NCBI GenBank assembly: GCA_016871575.1
Contig: VHCW01000027.1
Location: forward strand, 1-51,661
Origin: Verrucomicrobiota bacterium
GTDB taxonomy: Bacteria; Verrucomicrobiota; Verrucomicrobiia; Palsa-1439
Length of the DNA: 51,661 nucleotides
Reading direction: 5' to 3'
This document shows, piece after piece, positions 8,137 to 16,419 of this stretch (position 1 is its first letter; each line of letters starts with the position of its first letter). Both the position numbers and the translations under genes were made by a program. Below the pieces are notes generated by a model. It made no database searches, was not told the DNA's origin, and saw only the letters and a program-made list of their open reading frames with translations.

Positions 8137-10107
8137 ATGAGCGACTACAGCCAGCCAGGACCACGACCTGACCCGATGTTCGGCAACCCGGACTTCACGG
8201 CTGCTACAACGCGCGTGTTGATCGTCCGTCTCTCGCCGTTCCGCGACGTTGACCGCTCGACCTCGCACCTGTTCCTCTTCGACGCCGTCCGCCGGGCCGA
8301 GCCGCGCGCCTATATTGACTTTGCGTTCTTTCCACTTTTCACCGGCATCCAGTCGTCACACCCCGCCAAGGATTTCGATCTCGTTCTCGTCTCGAATTCG
8401 TTCGTGCTGGAGATGTTGAACCTGCCATACATGCTCCGTCACTCCGGTTGGCCGGTGCTTGCGAGTGAACGCGCCGGAAAATTTCCGCCGGTCATCCTCG
8501 GCGGTTCCAACGCCAGCGCCGCGCAGTCGCTTGCGCCTTTCGTGGATGGCATCTTCGTCGGCGAAGCCGAGGAAGCGCTCGCCGAAATCATCCGCACACG
8601 GCGGGTTCCGTCTGCGCCGGTGAAACTCAAGCGCCCGCGCGCCGACCTCCTGCCGTTGCGCTACCCGATTCTCAACAGCCCCGAAGCCGGCACCGCGCGA
8701 CTCCAGATCACCTACGGCTGTCCATTTGCCTGCTCGTTTTGCTTCGAGGGTTTTGATCGCAAACCCTACCGCGAACTTCCCGCCGCCGATCTTATCGCCC
8801 ACGCCCGACGCCTCAAACAACAGACCGGCTGCGAGGAGATTGACTTTTTCAGTTTCAACTTCAACACCCACACCGACATCGCCCGGCTCATCATCGAGTT
8901 GAACCGCCTGTTCGACCGCGTCAGTTTCAAGAGCCAGCGCGTGGACCTCCTCGCGCAAACGCCGTGGCTGTTGCCGCTGGAAGTCGCCGCCGACAAACGC
9001 AGTTTCACGCTCGGCATCGAGGGCATCAGCGAGCGACTTCGCGACTTCCTCAACAAATCGCTCGCGACTGCCGATATCCGCGCCGTCCTCCAATCGCTGC
9101 TTCGCGAACGCATCCGCGAAATCAAACTCTTCTACATCCTCACCGGCCACGAGACCGACGCCGACCTCGCCGAGTTCCGCGAGTTCGTGCGCTGGCTGAA
9201 AGAGAAACGCCGCGCCGCGAACCCGAACCTGCGCATTGTTTTCAGCGCCGGGCTTCTCGTGCGGATGCCGGGCACGCCTTTGGAAAACGACCGCCTGTTC
9301 CTCGACGAAGCCGACTTCAAACCGATCCTCGGTCCGGTCAAATCGGCTTGCGAGACCAACAACTTCGAGTTTCGTCTCGCCGCATCGTGGACCGACTACG
9401 CCGCGACGCAAGTGCTGGCTCTCGGCGGTACGATCAATCCCGACGCCGACATCTGCTACGACACGGCGCTGCCGCCGTCCGCGTGGGAACAAATCAAAAC
9501 GTGGCAACAACCGCACGTCACGCGTCTCAAACCGCTTCGTCCGTCGAAACCAGTCGCGCGAAAACTCCGCCCGCCGGAAGATTTGCCGGCGTTCCGCGAA
9601 CTCATGGCGCGCAAGGCCCGGCTGAAACCGTTCTTCGTCCGCCTTCGCGTCCCACCTGAATGGTCTGGCGCAACCACCGAGTCGCTCAACGCCCGGATGT
9701 TCGCGCGCCTGCTCCAGCAACGCCCTGAGCTTACCGACAACCTCCTCTCCGTCCGCGAAGCCGCGTTCACCCCGCGCGGGTGGCAGGTCACCGGCGAAAC
9801 CGTCTTCGCCCTCAAGGCGTGGAAGAATTTTGGCGACACCATCGGAACCAACGAATTCCGGCAAGCCACCGTCGAACTCCGTCAGCCGGGCATCGGCGCG
9901 CGCGTGCAAGAGTGGCTTCGCGCCGAGCGTCTCGCGTTCAGCGCGCGCCGCGACAGCAACGGCTACCGGCTCGAACTTTCCGCCGACGCCCGCAAGAAAC
10001 GAATCGTGTTCGACGCCTACGTCGAAACCGATTTCGCGCGTCTTACCATCGGCTCAAAGTGCCGGCTTGATCTCGGACAGATCCACGTGACGGCGCTGGT
10101 CCTGTAG
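8137..10107 (+). CDS. B12-binding-type radical SAM protein
   Basis: Counting from the ATG at 8137 the protein has 656 residues. The N-terminal third resembles a cobalamin-binding (B12-BD) fold without an obvious DxHxxG, followed by ILGGSNASAAQSLAPFVDGIFVGEAEEAL, whose second half is typical of this class. The radical SAM motif C-x3-C-x2-C is C195-PFA-C199-SF-C202. A long C-terminal region with a TRAM-like end follows. Such enzymes do methylations, rearrangements or ring chemistry on unknown substrates. The open frame reaches back to 8026 through the 38-bp palindrome; ATGs at 8125, 8137 and 8176 are all possible and no strong ribosome binding site decides. The stop codon lies inside a palindromic repeat. 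Confidence 0.8.
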   Translation: MSDYSQPGPRPDPMFGNPDFTAATTRVLIVRLSPFRDVDRSTSHLFLFDAVRRAEPRAYIDFAFFPLFTGIQSSHPAKDFDLVLVSNSFVLEMLNLPYMLRHSGWPVLASERAGKFPPVILGGSNASAAQSLAPFVDGIFVGEAEEALAEIIRTRRVPSAPVKLKRPRADLLPLRYPILNSPEAGTARLQITYGCPFACSFCFEGFDRKPYRELPAADLIAHARRLKQQTGCEEIDFFSFNFNTHTDIARLIIELNRLFDRVSFKSQRVDLLAQTPWLLPLEVAADKRSFTLGIEGISERLRDFLNKSLATADIRAVLQSLLRERIREIKLFYILTGHETDADLAEFREFVRWLKEKRRAANPNLRIVFSAGLLVRMPGTPLENDRLFLDEADFKPILGPVKSACETNNFEFRLAASWTDYAATQVLALGGTINPDADICYDTALPPSAWEQIKTWQQPHVTRLKPLRPSKPVARKLRPPEDLPAFRELMARKARLKPFFVRLRVPPEWSGATTESLNARMFARLLQQRPELTDNLLSVREAAFTPRGWQVTGETVFALKAWKNFGDTIGTNEFRQATVELRQPGIGARVQEWLRAERLAFSARRDSNGYRLELSADARKKRIVFDAYVETDFARLTIGSKCRLDLGQIHVTALVL

Positions 10108-10169
10108 CCGCGAGCCTGCTCGCGGTATTCAGTGTCGCGTTGCCCACCGCGAGCAGGCTCGCGGCCACA
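10103..10169. repeat. REP-like palindromic repeat overlapping a stop codon
   Basis: Arms TGTAGCCGCGAGCCTGCTCG... (10103-10126) and its reverse complement (10146-10169) match at 23 of 24 positions, and each arm is itself partly palindromic. The TAG at 10105-10107 that ends the radical SAM gene is part of the left arm. The TGTAG opening resembles the repeats at 13196 and 26801. Confidence 0.9.
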
Positions 10170-10206
10170 GACTTGCCGGGTGTTTTCATTCTGGTATTCT
10201 GTCGCC

Positions 10207-10866
10207 ATGCTCCTCGAACTCCAACACGTTCACAAGGGTTACGCATCGCCGCCGGTCGAAGTGCTGCGCGACATCAACTTCCAGCTTGCCGACGGTGAAG
10301 CCGTCGCCATTGTTGGCCCGAGCGGCTCCGGCAAGAGCACGCTGCTGAACATCCTCGGCGCGCTCGACCGCCCGACGCAAGGCACCGCGCTCTTCGACGG
10401 TCGCGATCTCGCCACGCTGACCGAGCCAGAGCTTGCCGCCATCCGCAACCGCCAGATCGGTTTCATCTTCCAGCTTCACCATCTTCTCCCGCAATGCACC
10501 GTGCTGGAGAACGTGTTGATTCCAACGCTTGCCGGTCAGCCTGATGCGAACGCCAGCGACCGTGCCGTGAAGTTGCTGGAACGGGTTGGTTTGCAACACC
10601 GCTTGGAACATCGTCCCGGCCAACTTTCCGGCGGTGAATGCCAACGTGTGGCCGTCGCCCGCGCGTTGATCAACCAACCGAAACTCCTGCTCGCCGACGA
10701 ACCAACCGGCGCGCTCGACCACGCCAACGCCACCGGCCTCGGCCAATTGCTCATCGAACTGAACAAGGAACAAGGTGTCGCGCTCGTCGTCGTGACGCAC
10801 TCATTGGAACTGGCAAAGCGACTACCGAAGGTCGTGGAGTTACGCGACGGGGTGTTGAATGGATAA
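10207..10866 (+). CDS. ABC transporter ATP-binding protein, LolD/MacB-like
   Basis: The 219-residue ATPase has a Walker A motif (GPSGSGKST), Q-loop ([10 protein letters not shown]), ABC signature (LSGGECQR), Walker B ([12 protein letters not shown]) and the switch histidine (VVTHS). The LDRPT and [10 protein letters not shown] patterns place it in the LolD/MacB/FtsE group that powers FtsX-type permeases. Its partner is the double-FtsX gene at 11310. A GxxExxY gene with inverted repeats separates the two, and the TAA stop at 10864-10866 abuts the left inverted repeat, so the 3' end may have been reshaped by that insertion. Role: export or lipid/lipoprotein extraction from the inner membrane, inferred from the family. 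Confidence 0.92.
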   Translation: MLLELQHVHKGYASPPVEVLRDINFQLADGEAVAIVGPSGSGKSTLLNILGALDRPTQGTALFDGRDLATLTEPELAAIRNRQIGFIFQLHHLLPQCTVLENVLIPTLAGQPDANASDRAVKLLERVGLQHRLEHRPGQLSGGECQRVAVARALINQPKLLLADEPTGALDHANATGLGQLLIELNKEQGVALVVVTHSLELAKRLPKVVELRDGVLNG

Positions 10867-11301
10867 TCCGCAGATTTCGCAGATGACACAGATTTTATGG
10901 AAACGGAGAAAAGAGACCCAAGAACCTACGCCATCATTGGAGCGGCGATGACGGTGCACCAAGAATTGGGGTGCGGCTTTCTGGAGGCGGTGTATCAGGA
11001 GGCGTTAGCACTGGAGTTCGCTGCACGCGGCATCCCCTACCAGCGCGAAGTTGAGTTGCCCGTCAGCTACAAAGGTCAACGGCTTAACACTGCTTACCGG
11101 GCCGACTTCATCTGTTTTGATTCTGTCGTGGTCGAGTTGAAGGCGTTGGCCAGACTCAGCGGCATCGAGGAAGCCCAAGTTATCAACTACCTCAAAGCCA
11201 CCGGCCTCACCACCGGTTTACTCCTCAACTTCGGTTCCCCCTCGCTCGAATACCGCCGTCTCATCCGTTCCCCATCTGCGCAATCTGTGAAATCTGCGGA
11301 T
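10866..11301 (+). mobile_element. GxxExxY cassette with terminal inverted repeats
   Basis: A left arm starting ATCCGCAGATTTCGCAGAT (10866) and a right arm at 11274-11301, whose reverse complement starts ATCCGCAGATTTCACAGAT, bracket a single GxxExxY gene. The arms match at 18 of the first 19 bases and then diverge. The unit sits between an ABC ATPase gene and its permease gene, which would normally be adjacent, so insertion is the simplest reading. No transposase is encoded, so any movement would need help in trans. Confidence 0.65.
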
Positions 11302-11313
11302 ACCAATTCATGA
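10897..11313 (+). CDS. GxxExxY protein
   Basis: The 138-residue protein belongs to the GxxExxY family, named for a motif seen here as [13 protein letters not shown]. The segment [16 protein letters not shown] holds D...ExK, the pattern of a PD-(D/E)xK nuclease-like core, and the family is thought to be related to that fold; its function is unproven. It lies in a pair of inverted repeats and its last codons overlap the permease start by 4 bp (ATGA), so downstream translation is preserved. The C-terminal tail ([14 protein letters not shown]) is encoded by the right repeat. The family is typically found as scattered copies in PVC and Bacteroidota genomes. Confidence 0.88.
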   Translation: METEKRDPRTYAIIGAAMTVHQELGCGFLEAVYQEALALEFAARGIPYQREVELPVSYKGQRLNTAYRADFICFDSVVVELKALARLSGIEEAQVINYLKATGLTTGLLLNFGSPSLEYRRLIRSPSAQSVKSADTNS

Positions 11314-14300
11314 CCCTCGCCACCTTCATCCGCCGCAGCCTGCGGTTCTACTGGCGGACGCACCTCGGCGTCCTTGCCGGGGTGGCGGTGACGTGTGCGA
11401 TTCTCACCGGGGCGCTGGTTGTCGGCGACTCCGTGCGGTTCAGCCTCCGCCAACTCGCGCTCGCGCGTCTTGGCCGCGTGACGCACGCAGTCGCAACCGG
11501 CGACCGGTACTTTCGCGAGAAACTCGCCGACGAAACCGGCACGGCACCGGTGTTGATGGCGCGGGGCACGGTGTCGTTGCCGGACGGTTCGGCGCGCGCG
11601 AACGGGGCGCAGATTGTCGGCGTGGACGAGCGATTCTGGCGGCTCGGCGCGACGACGAACTTCACCGGCATCGTCCTCAACAAGCGGCTCGCGACGCAAC
11701 TGGGCGCGAAAGAGGGCGACCCGATTGTCGTGCGCCTGGAGCAGCCGTCGTGGGTGCCGCGCGATGCCCCGCTCTCCGGCAAGGCCGACGCGACGACGGC
11801 AATTCGCGGGCAGGTCAGCGCAGTGGTGGGCAGCCGGAATTTTGGCCGGTTCAGTTTGCAGGCGAATCAGGTGCCGCCGTACACGGTGTTCGTGCCGCTG
11901 GCGTTGTTGCAGAACGAACTGAAACGCCACGGACGAGCGAATGTGTTGCTGGCGTCGGGAAATGCTCCGGATTTGTCGCGGCACTGGACGCCGGCTGACG
12001 CGGAACTGGTTTTCTCCAACGGCCTGCTGACCACTTCGCGCGTTTTCCTTGATCCGAACATCAAGGCCGCGGGCGACGGCGTATTGACGTATTTCGCGAA
12101 CGAAATCCGACTCGGCGACAAGGCCACGCCGTACTCGTTTGTCACCGCATTCGGCAATGAGGACGGCATCACAATCAACTCGTGGCTCGCCGATGATCTC
12201 GGCGCGAAAGTTGGCGATGAGTTGACGCTGCGCTACTACGTCATCGGCGACCGGCGCGAACTGCGCGAGGAGTCAGCGAAGTTCCGGGTGAGCCGGATTG
12301 TGCCGACAGAGAAGGATGACTCGTTGATGCCGCCATTCCCGGGGTTGTCGGATGTGGACGATTGCCGGAAATGGGAACCGGGAATTCCGATCAACTTCGA
12401 CCGGATTCGCCCGAACGACGAAGCTTACTGGAAACAATATCGCGGCACGCCGAAGGCGTTTATTTCGTTGGCGGCAGGACAGAAGTTGTGGTCGAACCGG
12501 TTTGGCAGCCTGACGGCGGTCCGTCTTTCCGATGCGGTTGAGAAATTGAAGTTGGAGCCGCCGGCGTGGGTGCCGGTACGGGAACAGGCGTTGAAGGCGA
12601 GTGCGGAGTCGCAGGATTTCGGGCAACTGTTTATCGGGTTCAGTTTCTTCCTGATCGTGGCGGCGCTGCTGCTGACGGCGATGCTGTTTGTGTTCAACCT
12701 CGAACAGCGGCGCAGCGAAGTCGGGTTGCTGCGCGCGTTGGGGTTTGCGCCGCGCACGGTGGGGCGGTTGGCGTTGGCGGAGGGCGGCGCGCTGGCGTTG
12801 CTCGGCACACTGGTCGGTGTCGCGGCGGGCGCGGCGTACACGAAGCTGACGTTGCTCGGCCTGCAAACCGTCTGGCGCGGCGCGGTCGGCACGATGAGTT
12901 TTCAGTATCACGCTGAGCCGGGCACGCTTGTCATTGGCGCAGCGTCCAGCCTGGCGACGGCATTGGGCGCGATGTGGTGGGCGCAGCGGGGACAGATGCG
13001 GAGCGCGCCGGTGGAGTTGTTCGGCGAACAGAAGCGGACGAGCCGGCGGCTCATCCCTACCATTGCGATTGTCAGTTTGTTGGGAGCGGTTGCGTTGTTG
13101 ACGATGCGCAACGCAGGCGCGTTCTTTGGCGCGGGGGCGTGTTTGCTCGTTGCGGGCGTCGGGTTCGGCGATTGGCTGTTGCGATGGCTTGAGACTGTAG
13201 GCCGACTCTGTGAGTCGGCGAGTGAGGCGGACAAAACGCCGACTCGCAGAGTCGGCCTACAACAGTTTGGCTTGCGCAACGCGGCGCGGCGGCGCGGCCG
13301 GAGTTTGATGACGGTGGCGGTGCTGGCGAGCGGCGTGTTTCTGTTGGTGGCGGTGAACGCTTTCCACCAAGACCCGAAGCAGAACGCGCCGGGCACGGGC
13401 GGATTCGCCTGGTACGCGGAGACGACGTCGCCGGTGTACGAAGGATTGCCGGGCACACTGCCGATGCGGGTGCGCGAGGGCGATGACGCCAGTTGCCTGA
13501 ATTTGAATCGAGCGCAACAGCCGCGTTTGCTCGGCGTGAAGCCGGCAGAATTGGCGAAGCGCGGTGCGTTCCGGTTTGTGGGGCAAGCTTCCAGCTTGCC
13601 CGCTCACGATGGACGGACAACCAAGATGGTTGTCCCACAATGGGAGTTGCTGGACCAGCACGGCGACGCGGTGCCGGCGATTGGGGACGAGGCGACGGTG
13701 AAATGGGCGCTCGGCAAGAAACTCGGCGACACATTGCCGTACACCGATGAACGCGGCCGGACGTTCCAACTGCAAATCGTCGGCGTGCTGGCGAACTCGA
13801 TCCTGCAAGGCAGCTTGGTTGTCTCCGAGCGGAACTTCATCGAGAAATTTCCGTCGGCATCGGGCTACCGGGTGTTCCTGATGGACTCGATGCCGGAAGG
13901 GTTGGCGCGGACGCTGGAGGACAAAGGATTTGAGGCGGTGCCGGCATCGCGCCGGCTGGCGGAATTCTCGGCGGTGGAGAACGCGTATCTCGGAATCTTT
14001 CAGGCGCTCGGCGGCCTCGGGCTGCTGCTCGGCAGCGTCGGGCTGGCGATTGTGGTGTTGCGCAACGTGATGGAACGACGCGGCGAACTGGCGTTGTTGC
14101 AGGCGGTCGGCTTCGAGCGTCGCAAGCTGCGATGGCTGGTGTTGAGTGAACACTGGCTGCTCGTGTTGCTCGGCGTGGGGCTGGGCACGGGCGCGGCGTT
14201 GGTGGCGGTCTGGCCGCAACGCGCGCACGGCGTGCCGGTATTGACGCTGGCGTTGTTGGTGGCCGGCGGGTTATTCTGGAGTTGGCTGGCGGCGGCGGTC

Positions 14301-14342
14301 GCGTTACGCGGTCCGTTGTTGCCGGCGTTGCGGAATGAGTAA
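11310..14342 (+). CDS. ABC transporter permease with two FtsX modules
   Basis: The 1010-residue membrane protein has an N-terminal transmembrane helix (residues ~15-38), a large extracytoplasmic MacB-like domain, a group of helices around 430-560 ([19 protein letters not shown]), a second extracytoplasmic domain, and a last helix group near 890-1000. The motif [13 protein letters not shown] near 465 and [13 protein letters not shown] near 920 mark two FtsX cores. It pairs with the ATPase at 10207. Two palindromic repeats are translated in frame, at about residues 629-651 ([20 protein letters not shown]) and 756-777 ([20 protein letters not shown]). Neither breaks the frame. Substrate unknown; lipoprotein or macrolide-type export is the family norm. 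Confidence 0.9.
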   Translation: MTLATFIRRSLRFYWRTHLGVLAGVAVTCAILTGALVVGDSVRFSLRQLALARLGRVTHAVATGDRYFREKLADETGTAPVLMARGTVSLPDGSARANGAQIVGVDERFWRLGATTNFTGIVLNKRLATQLGAKEGDPIVVRLEQPSWVPRDAPLSGKADATTAIRGQVSAVVGSRNFGRFSLQANQVPPYTVFVPLALLQNELKRHGRANVLLASGNAPDLSRHWTPADAELVFSNGLLTTSRVFLDPNIKAAGDGVLTYFANEIRLGDKATPYSFVTAFGNEDGITINSWLADDLGAKVGDELTLRYYVIGDRRELREESAKFRVSRIVPTEKDDSLMPPFPGLSDVDDCRKWEPGIPINFDRIRPNDEAYWKQYRGTPKAFISLAAGQKLWSNRFGSLTAVRLSDAVEKLKLEPPAWVPVREQALKASAESQDFGQLFIGFSFFLIVAALLLTAMLFVFNLEQRRSEVGLLRALGFAPRTVGRLALAEGGALALLGTLVGVAAGAAYTKLTLLGLQTVWRGAVGTMSFQYHAEPGTLVIGAASSLATALGAMWWAQRGQMRSAPVELFGEQKRTSRRLIPTIAIVSLLGAVALLTMRNAGAFFGAGACLLVAGVGFGDWLLRWLETVGRLCESASEADKTPTRRVGLQQFGLRNAARRRGRSLMTVAVLASGVFLLVAVNAFHQDPKQNAPGTGGFAWYAETTSPVYEGLPGTLPMRVREGDDASCLNLNRAQQPRLLGVKPAELAKRGAFRFVGQASSLPAHDGRTTKMVVPQWELLDQHGDAVPAIGDEATVKWALGKKLGDTLPYTDERGRTFQLQIVGVLANSILQGSLVVSERNFIEKFPSASGYRVFLMDSMPEGLARTLEDKGFEAVPASRRLAEFSAVENAYLGIFQALGGLGLLLGSVGLAIVVLRNVMERRGELALLQAVGFERRKLRWLVLSEHWLLVLLGVGLGTGAALVAVWPQRAHGVPVLTLALLVAGGLFWSWLAAAVALRGPLLPALRNE
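13196..13261. repeat. REP-like palindrome read in frame inside the permease
   Basis: Arms TGTAGGCCGACTCTGTGAGT... (13196-13220) and its reverse complement (13237-13261) match at 24 of 25 positions around a 16-bp centre. Each arm also contains a smaller hairpin (CCGACTC/GAGTCGG). It adds about 22 residues to the permease between a membrane helix and the next domain and introduces no stop codon in the gene's frame. Confidence 0.92.
13576..13640. repeat. second repeat class, read in frame inside the permease
   Basis: The 65-bp unit begins TTGTGGGGCAAGCTTCCAGC and ends GGTTGTCCCACAA. It contains two small palindromes (CAAGCTTCCAGCTTG and CAACCAAGATGGTTG). A second copy in the opposite orientation lies at 51261-51322 in a fadJ-like gene. 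Confidence 0.92.
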
Positions 14343-15539
14343 ATGATCATCCAGATGGCCAAACGAACGCTGTCCCACACCGACCTCCGGTTGTTGTGGA
14401 AGTTCGCCGTCAACTTCGGCCTGAAAGGAATGCTCTCGGTGCAGCGGTTCAAGCGGCGGATCAAACGCGGCGTCTGGTTTCCGCCGTTCCTGTACATCTC
14501 GATCACCAGCGCCTGCAATCTGCGCTGCACGGGCTGTTGGGCCGACGTGTCCGCGCCGCCGCGGCATCTCGGCCTCGACGACCTGAACCGGCTGATCGCC
14601 AGCGCAAAGCGGCACGGCAACAGTTTCTTCGGCATCCTCGGCGGCGAACCGTTCATGCACCCGCAACTGCTCGACGTCCTCGCCGCGCATCCCGACTGCT
14701 ATTTCCAAGTGTTCACCAACGGCCAGTTCCTCACCGACGACGTTGCCGCCCGGCTTCGCGCGCTCGGCAACGTGACGCCGCTCATCAGCATCGAGGGCAA
14801 CGAACCCGTCAGCGACGAGCGCCGCGGCCGCAGCAACGTCTTCCCGCACACGATGCGCGGCTTGGAAACCGCCGTCCGCCACCGCCTCATCACCGGCGTG
14901 GCGACCAGCGTGTGCCAGAACAACATCGCCGACCTGCTCACCGAGGCGTGGCTTGACGAACTGATTCGTCGCGGCGTGACCTACGTCTGGTTTTACACCT
15001 ACCGGCCTGTCGGCCCGCAACCCGCGCCGGAACTGGCGTTGACGCCGGAGCAGGTGTTGCGGGTCCGCCGGTTCTGTGTCGAAATGCGCAAACGTAAACC
15101 GATCGGCATCGTGGACGCCTACTGGGACGACCAAGGCCACGCGCTCTGCCCGGCGGTTACCGGCATCAGCCATCACATCGGACCAGGTGGCGACATCGAG
15201 CCATGCCCGATCATCCAGTTTGCCGGCGTAAAGATCACCGACAACAGCGGCGACATTTTCAAAACGATCGCCGAGGCGAAATATCTGGCCGACTTCCGCA
15301 AAACGGTCGCGAGCGCGACGCGCGGCTGCGTCGTGCTGGAACGGCCGGACCTGTTGCGGGAGTTGGTGGCGAAACACGGACTGCGCGACACAACGGCCCG
15401 GCAGACGGCCCTGAGCGAACTGGCGGCGATGAAGCCCCGCACCAGCCAACACAACCCCAGCAACGAAATCCCCGAGGAACACTGGGCCTACCGTTTCGCC
15501 AAGAAACATTGGTTCTTCGGCTTCGGAGCGTACTCGTGA
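14343..15539 (+). CDS. radical SAM protein (HpnH/SPASM-like)
   Basis: The 398-residue protein carries the radical SAM motif C58-x3-C62-x2-C65 (SACNLRCTGC), then GGEPFMHPQ, the usual GGEP segment, and a C-terminal cysteine cluster (GPGGDIEPCPI, with further Cys) that could hold an auxiliary Fe-S cluster. The N-terminal FGLKGMLSVQRFKRRIKRG and overall order resemble radical SAM enzymes such as HpnH, which modifies hopanoids, but identity with HpnH is not claimed. It starts directly after the permease stop (ATG at 14343, or at 14355) and overlaps the lipoyl-carrier gene by 4 bp. Together with the cyclases downstream this suggests modification of a terpenoid. Confidence 0.85.
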   Translation: MIIQMAKRTLSHTDLRLLWKFAVNFGLKGMLSVQRFKRRIKRGVWFPPFLYISITSACNLRCTGCWADVSAPPRHLGLDDLNRLIASAKRHGNSFFGILGGEPFMHPQLLDVLAAHPDCYFQVFTNGQFLTDDVAARLRALGNVTPLISIEGNEPVSDERRGRSNVFPHTMRGLETAVRHRLITGVATSVCQNNIADLLTEAWLDELIRRGVTYVWFYTYRPVGPQPAPELALTPEQVLRVRRFCVEMRKRKPIGIVDAYWDDQGHALCPAVTGISHHIGPGGDIEPCPIIQFAGVKITDNSGDIFKTIAEAKYLADFRKTVASATRGCVVLERPDLLRELVAKHGLRDTTARQTALSELAAMKPRTSQHNPSNEIPEEHWAYRFAKKHWFFGFGAYS

Positions 15540-16000
15540 CAGACAATCCACAAGGCGTCGTGACCGACCTCGGCGATTCGCTCTCGTATAGCCGGTGCAA
15601 GTTCTCCACCACGCTGCCGAAAAGTTATCGTTACACCCCCGGCCATTACTGGCTCTCACAAACGGCGCCGGGAGTGTGGCGGGTCGGGCTGACCCGGTTC
15701 GCGTTGCGGATGCTCGGCGATTTCGTCGAGATGCAACTCGATGCGAAACCCGGCGCGCCCGTGCAGGTCGGCGAGGAGATCGGCTGGTACGAAGGATTGA
15801 AGGCGCGGACGGATTTGTTTTGCGTCGTGGCCGGCGGGTTCGAGCGGGCCAATCCCGATTTGTCCGACCCGCGCGACGACCCGTACGGCGCGGGCTGGCT
15901 TTATGAAGTGCGCGGCACGCCCGATCCGCAGAGCGTGGACGTGCGCGGCTACATCGCCGTGTTGAATGCGACGATTGACAAGCTGCAAGAGGAGGACTAG
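15536..16000 (+). CDS. GcvH-like lipoyl-carrier protein
   Basis: The 154-residue protein, with a GTG start in a GTGA overlap with the radical SAM gene, follows the pattern of the glycine-cleavage H protein. It has YTPGHYWL, then VGLTRFALRMLGDFVEM, then GEEIGWYEGLKARTD, in which K89 occupies the lipoyl-lysine position, then DDPYGAGWLYEV. There is a 30-residue N-terminal extension with a Cys (C21). No glycine-cleavage P or T gene is nearby, so it is unlikely to work in glycine cleavage. Stand-alone H-like proteins can carry sulfur or acyl groups on lipoate; here it may hand groups to the neighbouring radical SAM enzyme. That role is inference. Confidence 0.82.
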   Translation: MTDNPQGVVTDLGDSLSYSRCKFSTTLPKSYRYTPGHYWLSQTAPGVWRVGLTRFALRMLGDFVEMQLDAKPGAPVQVGEEIGWYEGLKARTDLFCVVAGGFERANPDLSDPRDDPYGAGWLYEVRGTPDPQSVDVRGYIAVLNATIDKLQEED

Positions 16001-16011
16001 AGGAATCAGCG

Positions 16012-16377
16012 ATGAGTGGATGTAAAACCAAATCGTTTGACTTCGAGGAATGCGCCTGTTCGGGCCGGACCTTGGGCAAGCTCGTGCGGCCTTACATTCT
16101 GGCTCTGCTGGCCGACGGCCCGGCGCACGGTTATGCGTTGCTGGAGCAATTGTCCGAGGCCGGCATTGAGCCGGACCATTCCGTTGTGTACCGAGCGCTC
16201 AACAGCATGGAGAAAGAGGGCTTGGTGAGTTCGCGGAGGACGGCCGGCACCGGCGGCCCGACCCGTTGGGAGTACGAACTGACCCCGACCGGCCACGCCT
16301 GTCTTCGCCGCTGGCAACGTTCACTCACCCGCTACCGGGCCGCCATTGACAGCCTGCTCAAGCTAATTCGTTCTTGA
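16012..16377 (+). CDS. PadR-family transcriptional regulator
   Basis: The 121-residue protein has a winged-helix domain of PadR type: LVRPYILALLADGPAHGYALLEQL, then SVVYRALNSMEKEGLVSS for the recognition helix, and GPTRWEYELTPTGHACL for the wing. An N-terminal Cys group (C4, C13, C15 in EECACSG) may sense metal or redox state. It lies 11 bp after the lipoyl-carrier gene. Just downstream is an inverted repeat with ATGT and ACAT half sites, the type of sequence PadR proteins bind, although the spacing is 9 rather than the common 8. It is the likely local regulator of the terpenoid-like locus. Confidence 0.88.
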   Translation: MSGCKTKSFDFEECACSGRTLGKLVRPYILALLADGPAHGYALLEQLSEAGIEPDHSVVYRALNSMEKEGLVSSRRTAGTGGPTRWEYELTPTGHACLRRWQRSLTRYRAAIDSLLKLIRS

Positions 16378-16403
16378 CGACGGTTGTGTCTTTCCGCTAT
16401 GTG
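16374..16403 (+). promoter_or_regulatory. predicted promoter of the GTPase-aquaporin pair
   Basis: TTGACG (16374-16379) and TATGTG (16398-16403) are separated by 18 bp. The block GTCTTTCCGCTATGTGCAC (16388-16406) recurs, less one C, upstream of the ferredoxin gene at 18366. The -35 box overlaps the PadR stop codon region. Confidence 0.6.
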
Positions 16404-16418
16404 CACTGGACACATAGC
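16396..16418. promoter_or_regulatory. inverted repeat, candidate PadR operator
   Basis: GCTATGTG (16396-16403) and CACATAGC (16411-16418) form exact 8-bp arms around a 7-bp centre. The repeat covers the -10 box and probable start of transcription and ends 1 bp before the ATG at 16420, so a bound repressor would block expression. Confidence 0.6.
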
Positions 16419-16419
16419 A

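Noticed and set aside
8356-9909. 517-residue minus-strand open frame
   Set aside because: Antisense to the radical SAM gene, whose C-x3-C-x2-C motif settles which strand is coding.
14343-15539. calling the radical SAM gene hpnH
   Set aside because: It shares general features with HpnH, but other hopanoid genes such as hpnG or shc of normal length are absent and the similarity cannot be measured here.
15536-16000. glycine cleavage system H protein (gcvH) as a firm name
   Set aside because: No P, T or L protein gene is nearby and translation is coupled to a radical SAM gene, so only the fold and lysine are claimed.
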